From Casuarina equisetifolia (lineage: Eukaryota > Streptophyta > Magnoliopsida > Fagales > Casuarinaceae): 64,000 nt of DNA. Where the stretch lies: assembly GCA_028551475.1 (NCBI GenBank), contig CM052356.1, forward strand, positions 29,291,884-29,355,883, written 5' to 3'. This document shows, piece by piece, positions 24,530-37,430 of this stretch (the stretch's first letter is position 1; each line of letters starts with the position of its first letter). A program made the translations under genes and the position numbers. The notes beneath the pieces were generated by a model, which saw only the letters and a list, made by a program, of their open reading frames with translations, had not been told where the DNA came from and ran no database searches.

Positions 24530-27500
24530 TTAATGTAATCGAGATTCAAAAGGTGATGCGTCCTCTGCATTTGAAATGTTGATGCCTGATGTTAAAGAAA
24601 GTCTTCTTTCTTGTGGGCATCTATTGGATTCCAAGTGTTCCTCTTCGTCATCGCAGCTCTCTGGTGCAGTTGAATACGCTTCATCAAGTTCATCGAATTG
24701 CTCATCAACATCCATATATATATTACTTAGACCTTGAGGATTCAACATCCAATCTGTTGCTTTCTCTCCATCCCTTCTTACCAAATGGACTCCACAACTT
24801 ACAAATACTGGTATATCTTCATGGCTCCGAAAATAAACTTGCACATTATCCCCCTTTAGCTTAAAAGATTCAAGACTTTGGTAAATCAAAGATACACTCT
24901 CGGATACGAAAGTGAAATATTTATCGTAGCAAAAGATTTTGGAACTATCTTCGATGACGTCGATGGAGAAAGGAACATCTCTCGATTCTACGTCAAAAGG
25001 AACATGTTTCGATTCGACGTCCAGTTTTCCAGAAACAACACAAAATGCTACTCCTTTTATCTCCCCATTCAACTTTGCAAGGTCAGAGATGTCTATCTTA
25101 CATGCATAACCATTTGCTGCTTTTTTTATAGCTGAAACAATCTGGAATCTCATAACCCGTATATGAGAAGTGTAGTGTCTTGTCCTCGGGATGTTCCTGT
25201 TCACAAATTTATTAAGACAATTCAAGATTCACCGCAAAATGATTAGAGAAACTAGAAAGAAAAAAAAAAAAAAAGGAAACACAAACATGTATATGGAGAA
25301 AGATACATACCTCCCTCGATAAAAAGAGTTTCACATCATTCTCTACATCTTCAAGCAGGCTATAGCAGCGGATCAAAAAACACACGTAATCCATGGTAAA
25401 TCACTTGCATCAAGTCGAAATGTTTCCAATGACTCGCACTCCCTTGCAGAGAAAGATTCTAGATAAGGGGGAAGTCTTGAAATTTCTTTAAGTTCCCAGC
25501 AACGATCTAGGAGGAGGTAACGCAGATGGCAACAATCTTGGATGGATATTGGATGACTAAACATACTATTTTCTGATAAAACTAAGCGGACCAGCGAAAA
25601 AGTGCATCTTGATGTCATAGGGAAGGAACGACCAACATGACAAACATTTGAATTTGTTTGTGATGGTAGTAGAAGTAACTCCGCATCAATGACTTCCCCT
25701 ATTGAATCCTGTGTGGATTCAATAGGGGGTCTGGTTTGGAACGGGGACATCATATTCAGGAAATTCTCAAGCACGGTGGAACCAGCTAGATCTAGCTCCT
25801 CAGACTGAATGAATTCTCCTGATGAAGGCAATTCTGCTCCATGGTTGTTTGAAAAGAGGAAGTTTAAATATTCCAGCGGACCCTTTAACTCTGGAATATG
25901 CCTAACCCTAGGACAATGGTAAAAGATAACACGCTGTAGAGATCTCAAGTTAAGGCTTCTCGGCACGCTCTCAAGATTAGGGCATTTATAAACTACCAAG
26001 CAGGTAAGCTTGTCATGAGATACAAAAGGATCAAATTTAACCAAATTCTCACAATCAATGAAAATCAAAGTCGTTAAACTTGGGAGCCTTGAAATATCAG
26101 GGATTTCTCGTAACATATCACAATTAGAAAACCTCATTTCTAACAAGTTTTGGAAGCTCTGTAAGGAAGAAAAAAAAAAAACTAAAGTTAGCTTAAAGGA
26201 GTTTACAAGATAACCTAGAAGAAGAAATATAAAAAATAATTTCATACCTGCATCATCTGAAAATCGGATGGCATAAGTTCTCCAGGAAATTTAAACCAGT
26301 CAAGCACTTTTAGCTCATTAGGGAGAACACTAGGTGCTGTGGAAAATATTGCATTACGATTTCTAAAGATCCTGAGCTTCCTCATTTTCTTGAACATATT
26401 GGGACTAGAGCATATTAGGTCTTCCTTAGGCAAATCTACCAATATGCCTTCAATTTTTTCAGTTCCCTGAAAACAAAAACAAAAAAAGATAATGCATAAG
26501 CAGTTTACCTACAAATTTCAAGCATCAAATTTTTATAATTGAGCATTTTTAGATTTGTAATCTTGTTATGAAATTTATGCATATATATGTGCTTATCCCC
26601 ATCAACCAATTGCTTATTTGAAGATAGCATTTAAACTACTATTTATAAGAATAGATCTCATCAAACAATTATTTATTTTTCACCAAAAAAAATTATTTAT
26701 TTTCAATTTGTATGCTTTATTGATGTCTTGGTACTAAATATATATATGTGTGCATATGCGATTGATAGTGTAATTTTTTTTAAATGTCCTTATTATCTTC
26801 AATCCAAGGAAAAAAAAGTTAAAAGAAACCAAAGGGATTAAAGATTAGCTAAACCACTACAATAAAAATTACATTAAAGAGATGGTTTGGCTAATTCTAA
26901 AGCCAGTTTTGGAAGGCAATCAAATCTGACCATTCTCTTGACAATTTTCTTATCTCTTTGTTGTTTTTTAAGTTTATTTTTTATTTTTACCTAAAGATCA
27001 AAATATAACATCTTAACTCCCAAAATTTAGCTATTTGTAAATTTCAAACAAAAAAAAATTATAGTTTTTCCAATCTGATCAAGTAGGGGGAAAGGGGTCT
27101 GAAGTGTCTTGAATCCGACCATTTGTCTGGCCTAGCTACCAAGTAAGCTAACGCGTGATAGACAGCAAAAAAAATTTATAGTTATAGATCACATATAGTA
27201 TCTTTCATGCATTTTTATAATAGATACTTCTTCACAAGGCCAACTATAAGAAAAACAAATATTAGTATATAAGAATCAATTGTCAGCTTTTTGAAATAAT
27301 ATCCTTTGCACTTATGTTATATGTATTTATATATTAGGGTTGGGAAAATGGAAGGAGTGCGTGTGTGAGTGTGTGTATTTGTGCATTCAATATGCATGTA
27401 CATAATTATCCATGCACATGCAATCATATGTATACATGTGTGTGTACTCAAGCAAATAAAAATATATTTATAATTTATGTGCATAAATAAGGATTTCCTA

Positions 27501-29265
27501 TGTGAATTCCAAACCATTTACATCAAAAAAGAGTTTAATATATTTCTAAAAGGTTTAACAATGGAAAAAGAAAATTGAAATTAAAATATCCTTGTAATAT
27601 AACTCTTACCATATTTTCCTCCAAGACATAACGAACATCTTCATGAAACCATAATATGCTACGTTTCTCTAGATCTTTAGGCAATTCTTGCCGAACAATT
27701 TCCCTCCCCATATCTCGTAGTAAATCATGCATTTGCAACTTCTTATATTTAATAGATATCATAGACTTATCCACAAGTACTTGAATGTCATGATTAGGAA
27801 AGAAACCACACTTGTCCAATATTTTGTTTACATAATGTATGTTTTCTCTAACGAAGAAACGTGCAATATCAATAAAAATATTTTTTTCATTTTCATCTAA
27901 TCCATTATAACTCACTCTTAGTATGCTTTGAATATCTTTGTGAGGAATAACTTTATACTTGTCCAAAGCACTTCTCTATTCAGGTAAGCTTTTACCATAT
28001 AGATCTTAACCCATCACTTCTAAGGCTAGTGGAAGGCCCCTAGCACAACCTATTGCTTCTTGGATGAGTTCCACAAAATCATCAATAGGTTTGATACTTT
28101 TAAAAGCATTCAAACTAAAAAGTTGAAAGGCTTCGTTGTCATCTAGTCCCTCCATTGTGTATATTAAATCAATTCCATGATTAGCAAGTAAATATTTATC
28201 TCTTGTTGTTATGATAATCCTGCTTCCCAAAGCCAACCAATTGCAATTTCCAACTAACTTTTCTAATTGGACTAACTTATCCACGTCATTAAGAACAATG
28301 AATACCTTTTTTAACCCCAAACCTTTGCTTTACACAGTAATTCCTTAATCAACAATATTAACCCCTAAACTTGGGACTCCTAGGACTAGACCATTTTTCT
28401 GAGAAGTTTCTCTAATGTTTGGAAGAAAACAACTACCATCAAATTGAAAAGCAATTGAATTATAGATAGCCTTAGCAATAGTAGTCTTACCAACTCCTCC
28501 AATCCTAATATCCCAACCATGCGTGTGTCATTCTTCTCAACACTTAAAAGAGAATTAAGATGTTTTACTCGAGGCCCAATTCCAACCGGATACTTGGCAA
28601 TATTTATTTTGCTTGACTTACTATTCTTGAGTTCAACCATTGGACAATTTCCTGGATAAACACATATTCATTCCTGACAATAGAAAAGATAAGAAATGTT
28701 TAATTCGTTACACTTATTGTATTATCTAATTACAAGCAATGTGATATTCTCAAAAAAGAAGGCAAAACAATTTTCAAAATATCCCGAGATGCCATCCAAC
28801 CAAATTGGTAACTTCTTTGAGGGCTTTTTTCCACCTCTGCACCTTCATGTCATCCTTGAACTTAGTTTCAAGTGTAGCAAATGTTTCTTCAACACTATTA
28901 GATTGATTCTGAACCTCTGATGGATCTACGTCATAAAATATTGGTAAAACCGTTTGTTACTTTTTTTCTTTGCATTCAATGATCTTGAGCAACTCATCCA
29001 AGCACCACATAGATGAAGCATAGTTTTTTGAGAATATAATGATTGAAATCCTTGAACCTTCTATAGATTCAAGAAGTGTTGATGAAATTTCTTCCCCTCT
29101 TCTAATTTCATCATCTATATAGGTGTTGATTCCTTTTGCACGTAAAGCATGGTATAGATGGGTAGTAAATTTATTGTGAGTATCTTCACCTCTAAAACTC
29201 AAGAATACATCATAGGTCCAAAGATGATTGGATGATGAAGAGGAAGAAGCTCCAAGGAAAGGCAT
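24530..29265 (-). pseudogene. TNL-4: TIR-NB-LRR pseudogene with several lesions
   Basis: The five-exon plan is still visible: TIR 29265-28784, NB-ARC 28673-27610, linker 26466-26248, LRR 26158-25311, C-JID 25196-24530. Lesions I can see: a TAA in the TIR (28957-28959) after CKEKK, with the frame resuming as QTVLPIFYDVDPSEV; loss of GT at the TIR exon donor (GGGATA at about 28783); a frame change near 28630; one base missing in the P-loop near 28500 (LGL then, in another frame, IGGVGKTTIAKAIYN); a deletion with stops near 28340; stops near 28008 and 27968; a frame change near 25394 in the LRR exon; and another near 25100, just after the EIPDCFS C-JID motif. MHD is normal (MHDLLRDMG). The linker exon is undamaged. 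An ATG at 29325 lies 20 codons upstream in frame. Confidence 0.9.
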
Positions 29266-30600
29266 GGAAGAAATTAATACAGTACAGAGAACTGAAAGAG
29301 TCGTAGAAGCACTCTGGCTTTTCAAGTTAAATAGAGAAGCGGACCCCGTGTTGCATTGTCAAAAGACAAGTCGAGAAGCTTCTTGGGACTCCTTCCGCGG
29401 GAAAGTAAGGTGGGGAAGCGTCACCTTCGGGAAGGCCATAAACTAAAATAAAGAAGTCGATGGGCAGGAAGAACAAAAACGTGTGGTTTGCAGTACCGAA
29501 AAGTCAGAGCCGGAACGGTTGTTTAAGTTGTAATGTACAATGAAATGGGGTGACCAGGAAGTTACAAGGCTTAAAGCGAGAGAGGTGAATCAAATCCCAC
29601 TTTTCTCCGTGTCATTTAATCTTAAATAAAAATATTGCTGGTAAACGGATTTTATATTTTTCACTAGATGACTACTTGACCTGTTAGAACGTGCAAGCAC
29701 TCACGTGTCTAAACCTAGCACGTAAGGACGGCACTGTACAAAGAAAATAAAAAGAAAAGAAAGGAAAAGCACACATATATATATTGATGTGGCGGATTCA
29801 GAAATCATTTTGCATCATTCCTGACGTCTTTACTCTATATTCCAACCCCAAATGTCGGTATGGCACCCCCGCCCGCGGGGGGTGGTGTGACGGTCCTCGA
29901 CACTTGAGACTTGAAGGGTAAGCAAAGGTGTTGAGCTTATTGGGTTCAAAGTATAATATTTGTGAAGAAACCGATGATTCTACACACGGTTTGGATTTTT
30001 TTTTTTTTAAAAAAAACATGTTTTATTATTGCAAAGAAAACCATGGATATTGTGAACTCTCTGTTTTTTTTTTTTTTTTTTTTGTGATACACGGAATGCG
30101 ACACTGACGGAATGCAGATATAGTAAAAAGAATACAAAGTAAACCCTAATGTTTTTAGGTTAACGTGCATTACAAGGATTCTATACAGAAGTTGGCGTTG
30201 ACGTTGCAAATTAAAAACTTAATCATTTTTCATAAAAAAATATGAGAAAACGCGTTGGTCACAACCATTGAAAAAGGGCCGCAGTCATCAGTTGTTTTGT
30301 CAAACAACTGCCTGGTCACGTAATGAGTTGTTAGTATTGGTTAGACTCGGTAAAAAGTTAAAAGGAAGAAGAAAACATGTCATCATAACTCTGAAATATC
30401 CTTCTTCTTCTTTTTTCTTAGGGTCAAATTTACTCTAATTTTTTTAGTAAATTATTGTTCATTTCAGTCTAGACCCAAATAAATAGACTTTATTCAACCA
30501 CCAACTCCTGTATCAGATAATTAATAAAGTGAGCCCGATTCATAAGTTAACCTAATTCTTAACTTCATTTTACAAATGAGTAACATGAAATGTGTTTTTA
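29266..30600. other. Upstream region of TNL-4, partly repeated elsewhere in the cluster
   Basis: Positions 29450-29600 match the flank of the solo TIR relic (41040-41180). Positions 29810-29945 match 38600-38700 and 41760-41890. Positions 30190-30400 match 39046-39240. Within the second block this copy alone carries a GC-rich insertion (about 29864-29899). Long T and A runs at 29998-30015 and 30064-30083 are low complexity. No gene recognised. Confidence 0.65.
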
Positions 30601-30769
30601 CGTAGATGTCTTTATTTCTTAAGGACCATGCTAATAAGAAATCCGTTCAAACACTTTGGTATGTCCTCCAACAAAAGATGAACAAGGATACAGAGGAAAA
30701 TTGACAAAAACCTTGCAGGCACTGGATTAACTGAAAATCCCACCTCCGTATTGCTCTTACATCTCGGCA

Positions 30770-31350
30770 TAATGGTAAAAGTCCTCTTGTCCAGACATGG
30801 AGAGAGGACTAATTGGGACAAATTTTTTATTCACCTCCAAATAATCTTGGGTTTGGAAAAATATCTACTGATCTATATGAAATCAGAAAACAACTAAAAG
30901 AATGAGTTCTTGCATTTTTATTCGATTTACACAAAAAGTTGCCCATGATATAAGATTAATTCGTAACAAACCATAGCATGGCAATGAGTGATTAGCAGCA
31001 TACAACATAAACGCTACATTGCAAAAATATTTCGGCAAAATACGGGTCAAAGCCAAAATGGAGTCCATGTCAAGTAGTATTTCCAGCTCCAGTATGGACT
31101 TAACATTTGCTGGATTAATTAATGCCAAGAAAGTCATAAGAAAAACTGTAAAAGCACGAACAAGACATAAAAGCAAGGCAGTATAATAACCCAAACTTGT
31201 GACTCTCCCAGATAGATGACAGCTCTGCACAAACTTGCTTGTTTTCAAATTCTAGATAGGCCAGACTCATTCAATCATGAAGTACCTTTTTCAATTCCTA
31301 GCCAGGACGAAGCAAACCATAATTAACCCGGCAAATCAAGAAGCACAATA
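30770..31350. repeat. 3' flank side of TNL-5, segmental-duplication copy B
   Basis: Counterpart of 13868-14460. It contains the hydrophobic minus frame 31248-30883 (121 codons) with the shared core NPANVKSILE-LEILLDMD and SLPCYGLL. Product unknown. Confidence 0.7.
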
Positions 31351-31379
31351 GATCCCCAGAGAAGTAAGAAAAATCAAGG

Positions 31380-31990
31380 TGTTGCGGGTTATTAGAGTAA
31401 TGCAATTGACAGCCGCCAGGTGGAGCTTTTCGCCCATCTGAAATGATCGTCTATACCTATTAGATTTCAAGTTGCATTCATCATCATCATGGTAAGGTCT
31501 CCTAGATGGTTGAATACATTGGATTGAATCTATTAAGGTTTTAGCGGCTTCGTCAGATACACCCAAATAGTCATGAACATTATCAGGGAGTATTTGTCGT
31601 GGGTACCTATTGGGTCCAAGTCTCCATTGTCGATAAATTTATGCCATAAAGATTAAAAAGCAGAAGAACTGTAAAAAGCATGAACGACACTGAAAAAAGG
31701 CAGATAAATAAATCAAAAGCTTAATTAAAAATTTGAAGTCTAAATAGGTAGTAAATTATCCCAAGAAGTTGACTACCCTGCGCACAAATGTTAAATATGT
31801 CCTGCGCTTTCGAGTACGAATTGCTTTCTGGTCACTTAACCAAAGATTCCGAAAATAGCATGATCGTGTTCAAACCAGGAAGATTTGGGCTGGTCTAGGC
31901 GCCGGAGAGATGACGTGATTGATGTAGTTGAGATTCGCCACCCCCTGTATCCGAAAGTACAATGCCCGACGTTGAAGAACCATGACTTCC
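31380..31990 (-). pseudogene. Relic of a TNL C-terminal (C-JID tail) exon
   Basis: A minus frame around 31566-31430 includes CIQPSRRPYHDDDE then NLKSNRYRRSFQMGE, the same tail pattern as TNL-2 (RIQPGKRHHDDE, YPRQKRHSS) and TNL-4 (EEHLESNRCPQERRLS). Positions 31900-31990 again look like TNL tail coding DNA when compared with 24530-24600. No LRR exon is attached. It lies just downstream of TNL-5 and is not that gene's own tail, which is Asp-rich. Confidence 0.5.
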
Positions 31991-32113
31991 CTAGGCAAGT
32001 CGACTCCCAACGATAAGATTTATCGAAATTTGGCTGTCTTCGTCTGGTACAACTATATGGTCATCGACAACAGAATTTATCAAAGCCACAACAAAGTCGT
32101 GGGGAAGTCCACA

Positions 32114-35100
32114 TTACCAATCAAAACGAAAATCATCATCATAAGTGGAATCATCATTCTCATCATCATCATTGGAATCATCATTCGCATCATCTTCATA
32201 ATCTTCAAAATTAAACTCATAGTCAATCCTCCATGTGTTAGCTTGATCTGTCGTGCTCTGTTCGTGCCCGTATATCAGGCGGACTCCGCACTTTAGGATG
32301 TAGCATTCATCACAGTCAAACTTGACCTTAACATTGATACCCTTCCCCTTTAGCTTTTGCTTGAAAGAATCAGAAATGTGGCAACGCAAAATCGTAACCT
32401 TTGAGAGCTGGTCGCCTTCAAAAAAGTTTCTGGCAAAATAGACCCGTGAACCGAGGCTAGTAACAGAAACACTACATACGACGATTTCGGTAAACATCCG
32501 ATGTGACTGGTTTTCTTGAAGAACAGCACAGAATGCAATTTCTCTCATCTCGGATTTCAAATGCGTAGGCTCTTTAATGACTACAGTGCGTGAAGTTGAG
32601 CTTAGATTTTCAAAACAGCTAAACCAAGGTGGAATCTCCGTTTCAAAGAATTGAATGTCGAGTGTATTAGAAATTGAAGGGCCCAATTAAAACACAAATC
32701 TGTACAATAGTGAGTTACCAGCAAAAACTTATAAGACCAAACTCTCTTGTTACCTTAGCCAATGTAAAACTGGATATTTTAACACTCCAACAGAGTACAT
32801 AAAAGTCAGGACGTCTCTAATTACGGACACCAATAAAGCACACATATCAAATACAAACATTCCGGGAAAAAGAATAAAGACACAAATGTATAGCGGAGAG
32901 AGAGAGAGAGAGATTTACCGCATTTACTAGAAGATCCCGCAACTCCTCCCAAATACTTTCACTCAGACGATTGCAGTCTACCGCACAAATGTGGAGTTTC
33001 CTTGGGAAAACGTCTGCATTAGAGTGAATTCTTTGCAAAGACTTGCATCGCCGTGCGTATAAATATTCCAATTTTTTTGGAACTATTGAAATTTCTTTAA
33101 GTTGCTCACATTTGTCAAGCGTAAGCCGTCTTAGCCGGACAAAATATTGGATACACTCAGGAAGGCTAACCATTTTATTCCCATTCAGATACAATGACCT
33201 CAATGAAAAGGCCGGTCCTGAAATCCTGCTGCAGAAGAACCTTGTGAGGGAGCAGTTTTCATGATTACAAACACTTGACTCTGTTTGTGTAGGCAATTTG
33301 AGGAACTCTGCACCTGATGAAATTTCAGATACCTTTTTGGAGTCAATAGCGGTTCCGCATTCTTTGCTATCCTCCAGCTTTAAAAACTTCAACTTTTTGC
33401 AGCGAGATAAGTTAAGAGATTCAAGCTCAATGAGGTTCCCGAAAGATGGAGACAATTCTTCAACACTGGTCTCTCCTAATCCGAAGTGGTTTAATTTTTC
33501 AGACTTAATTTCAGGACAGACCCTGATCAATGAACATTGGTTAAGATTAAGCCTCTTCAAAGACCTAGACTCAAGGCTTCTGGGAAAGAATTTAAGCTCA
33601 TGGCATCCTTCGAGTTCAAAGCTAGAAAGCTTCGCAAGAGTCCCAACAGAGTCATCAACCTTCCTTAATTTTCCACAATAACTTAAGTCAATAGACACTA
33701 AATTTGGGGCCTGTGAAAGATTAGGAACTTCCCGATGTTCAGACTCTCTAAGCTCCAACGTTGTCAAGTTCTTGAAATTCTGTTGAGGGCAAAAAAAACG
33801 TAAATTAGCTTATCGGTATTTATAACATAATTTAGAGGAAGAATAAGAATACTAATGTTTTGTATGAACAAAACCTTTATTTGTAAGTCCGTTAATTTGC
33901 TCCTTGGCATTACTAGGACAACAAGCTTCTCTCCGAGAAAATTAGGTGGCAGAGACTCTCCAGGATAGTTAGGCCACTCAAGTACTCTTAATTCACCGGG
34001 GAGAACGCTGGGCGGTCGGGAAATCCTTCCATTACGGACTATCAACAGTTTAAGATTTTTCATCTTCTTAAATGCCTCAGGATCCAAGTCTATTTCCCCT
34101 CCTTCAGGCAGATCTACTACTATGCCTTGAATTTTGCTTGTTCCCTATCAGAAAAATGCATTATTAGTTTGTCAATATCCAAACATAGTTTTCTATATTT
34201 TAGCACTTGTTTTACAAATGATAAGGGTGTCTAAAAGTTAAGTATTGTGAATGATGACTTTAGAAACTATTTAATAATGAACTACTTCTTAATGCAATGT
34301 TTTCTAAAAAAGAAATTAGTCATACCCCTCTAGTCATGCTTTATACCAAAACCTCATAGAAGGAGAACATGATTGGTTTCTTCCTTTTTGCAATTTAGAA
34401 ACTATTTGTATTTTGAGAAAAGAAGTAGTTATTGGAATGTTGTAAGGAGATAATGACATTTAACATATAAAATTTCTTAAGTTACATGTCAAAGTAAAAT
34501 GTATATGATGTTGTTATTTATCCATTTTGTGTAACTCATTTACTTTTTTTGTTCTTTTTTTTATATATATCAAGGTAGATGACATGTCTTTATGTATATG
34601 TGTGCATAAAAGAACATTTTCTTTATGTATATGTTGTGTGTGTGTGCATCTCACCTATACATGTAGTGCATAAACATAAGTGTATGGGTTGAGGGGGTGT
34701 TATGAACAAGCTATATGTATATAATCTCCATAACTTAACTCTTATCATAAACTTAACTCTTACCATATTTTCTTCTAGCACATGAGAAACATCTTCATAG
34801 AACCACAATCTACTACGTTTGCCAACTTTAGGTGATTCTGTTCGAACTATTTGCCTACCCATCTCTTGTACTAGATCATGCATCTCCAATTGACAAAATT
34901 GCCTAATCTTTATAAGTGACTTATCCTCTAACCCTTCAATATAAAGCTCTGGGGAATAGTAACCACAAATGGTTAGTATTTCTTTCACATAGTTTATATA
35001 CATTCCCTTGAAAAAACATGCAATGTCAAGAAAAATAGCCTTTGATGTTTCTTCCAAATCATCATAACTGAGTTTAAGTATTGTTTGAATAGGTTCATAA

Positions 35101-37430
35101 GGATCCTTTATGCAAGCCTTCAACATATTTTTCTGATTATCTACATTTTTCCCACATAAGGTTGAACCTAGCAATGTCAAAGCTAAGGGAAGGCCTTTAG
35201 CATAATTTATTACCTCTTTGGCAAGCTCCAAAGATTCACCATTAGTTTTGTTAGTTTTGAAGGCATTCATACTAAATAATTGAAAAGCTTCATTATCATT
35301 TAATATCTCCACCTCATATAGAAAGTGCTCTTCAAAGTTCCCCTTATGACATTCATACAAGCTTTTGTCTCTTGTGGTTATGATGATTACACTACCCGAA
35401 CTGAACCAATTAGCATTTTCAGCTAATGTCTTCAACTGATCCGATTGATTCACATCATCAAGGATTAATAGAATCTCTTTAGAGGGAAGAATTCTTTGTA
35501 TCTTGGTAATTCCTTCATCAACATTGTCACTCTTCAAACTATCATCCCCAGAGATCTTGGAAAGAATTATGTTTTGTAACTTCATTAAACCTTCTTTTGA
35601 TAGTACTTTTGAGCCATCTTTTACTGTATACTCTCTAACATTTGCTAGGAAACATCTAACTTCAAAAGCATGAGCAATGGAATTATAAATCGCTTTGGCA
35701 ATAGTTGTCTTCCCAATTCCAGCTGCTCCCCAAATTCCTACCATACAAGGAACATTCTTTTTCCTCTTAATATCTAAAAGTTTCTTGAAGTCTTCCACAC
35801 GAGACTCTATTCCAACCGCATTCTTGGCAACATCTAAGTATGGGAATTGTATTTTTTCGATGACCTCTCGAATAACAATGTTCCTAATAAATTCAAATTC
35901 ATTCCTACAAACCAAAAAATAAAAGATAAGAAAATGAGTCAAATTTTATACAAGAAATACAGAAAAATATGATCTAATTACAATTTATTTCCATTAGCAA
36001 ATGGTTATGGCACCCAAAGAGCCAGGAGATTCTCCTTTTCTTTGTTTCCTTGTTGCTCCCAAAATTGGATTCCTCCAATGGTTAATCCCCTTAATAGATA
36101 CATATTCTTCAATGTCTATATATATGTGTCATCAAACTTTTGTAACTTGTATGTAACATTCTTGAATGCAGTTTGCCCTTATCTAGAGTATCTTTTTCCA
36201 TTTAACTCTAGAATGTTATTATCTTTTTTCAAATACATTTTTATTTGAAAGATTTATTCAATTTTCAAATGCTCAACTTATCTCCAGATTAGATTTTGAT
36301 TTCCCTTTTCATCCCAACCTATTAAATGAATCCGCACTAGAGATATTAGAACCAACAGAAATAGATAATTCATACAATTCCATGAATTTAATGGTTTGTA
36401 CTATTGCTTTCCATAGAGATTTATGATAACCTTCATTAGGTATTAACAAGTAAACTTTTACAAACTATGTCCAAAAAAAAAATCTTTTTAGTTGACTAAC
36501 TTTTGAACTGTCATATTAATGAAAGTGAAAAGTTTAATGGATTTAAACTTCTTTGTTGACAAGTTAAAAGGCCTACAGGAGATAAAATCAAATTTCTAAT
36601 AACTCAATTTGCGTTAGATAACGCTTAGAAATAGGAAGGTTATTGAATAACTGAGAAGTCTTTTTGAGTAATTTTATTGGTTTTTGAACATGTAAAAATA
36701 TTGAGTGTATAGCAAATGCAGGAAAATAGATAATGATCCGAAATTTTTGAATGTACAAATGATCAAAGGAAGACGAACCCGTGAAAGCTATCTATCGATG
36801 TAAAGAAGAGAAGGTCAAAAGACTGTCAGCAAAACTTTTCACTATCCACTTAGAAATTAGATTCTATAAAACTTTGCTTGTATGTATGCACATGTTGTAA
36901 GATGCATTGTAATTAGAATCAGAAAACTAAAAATGAAGGAACAGGAGCACTCTTTATACATACCCTTCTTTGTGATGGAACCCGGACAAATTGGCCACTT
37001 CCGTCAGAGCTTTCTTCCACTCGTCCACCTTCTTGTCACCAACTTTGGCTTTATGCTTAGCTAATGCTTCTCCAACACGATAAGTTTGGTGCCGTATATG
37101 CGATGGATCTACTTTGTAAAACACAGGTAGAACCTTTTGTCTCTTCCTTTCCTTACACTCAAGGATCTTTAACAGTTCGTTCAAGCACCATGAGGATGAT
37201 GCATAATCTTGAGAGAACACAACAATTGACATCCCTGATCCTTCAATAGCTTTAAAAAGTTCTGGTCCAATTACCTCTCCTTTTTCAAGCCTATTATCGA
37301 TAAAGGTATTGAATCCTTTTTCTTTCAAAGCACCATGTAGATGTGCAACAAAATTGTCACGAGTATCTTCACCTCTAAAATTCAAAAATACATCGTAAGA
37401 GGAAGAAGAAGACGCTCGGTGGGAAGCCAT
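32114..37430 (-). CDS. TNL-5: TIR-NB-LRR receptor, close paralogue of TNL-3, last exon interrupted
   Basis: Exons in gene order: 37430-36964 (TIR), 35904-34764 (NB-ARC), 34144-33875 (linker), 33779-32919 (LRR). Exons 2, 3 and 4 have exactly the same lengths as in TNL-3 (1141, 270, 861 bp). The TIR has SSSWCLNELL with the catalytic Glu. NB-ARC has GAAGIGKTT, EILLILDDVN, IIITTRD, KGLPLAL, FLDIACFF and MHDLVQEMG. The expected last-exon acceptor (TTAG at 32817-32820) is present, but an insertion of about 125 bp follows and the frame stops at 32715-32717, giving about 946 residues without C-JID. The C-JID coding stretch remains open at 32686-32114 (TEIPPWFSCF, Asp-rich tail). A weaker acceptor (GGAG at 32636) would join exon 4 to it in phase. 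I show the full span because either outcome is possible. Confidence 0.85.
32664..32790. other. Insertion in the C-JID exon of TNL-5
   Basis: TNL-3 reads from TTCTATGCACTCAGC straight on to the C-JID codons. TNL-5 reads TTTTATGTACTCTG, then about 125 bp of unrelated sequence, then AATACACTCGAC before resuming. The insert contains a possible donor (AAG/GTAACAAG at about 32752) and acceptor (TTGTACAG at about 32700), but splicing them out still leads to a stop. I see no terminal inverted repeats. Confidence 0.65.
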
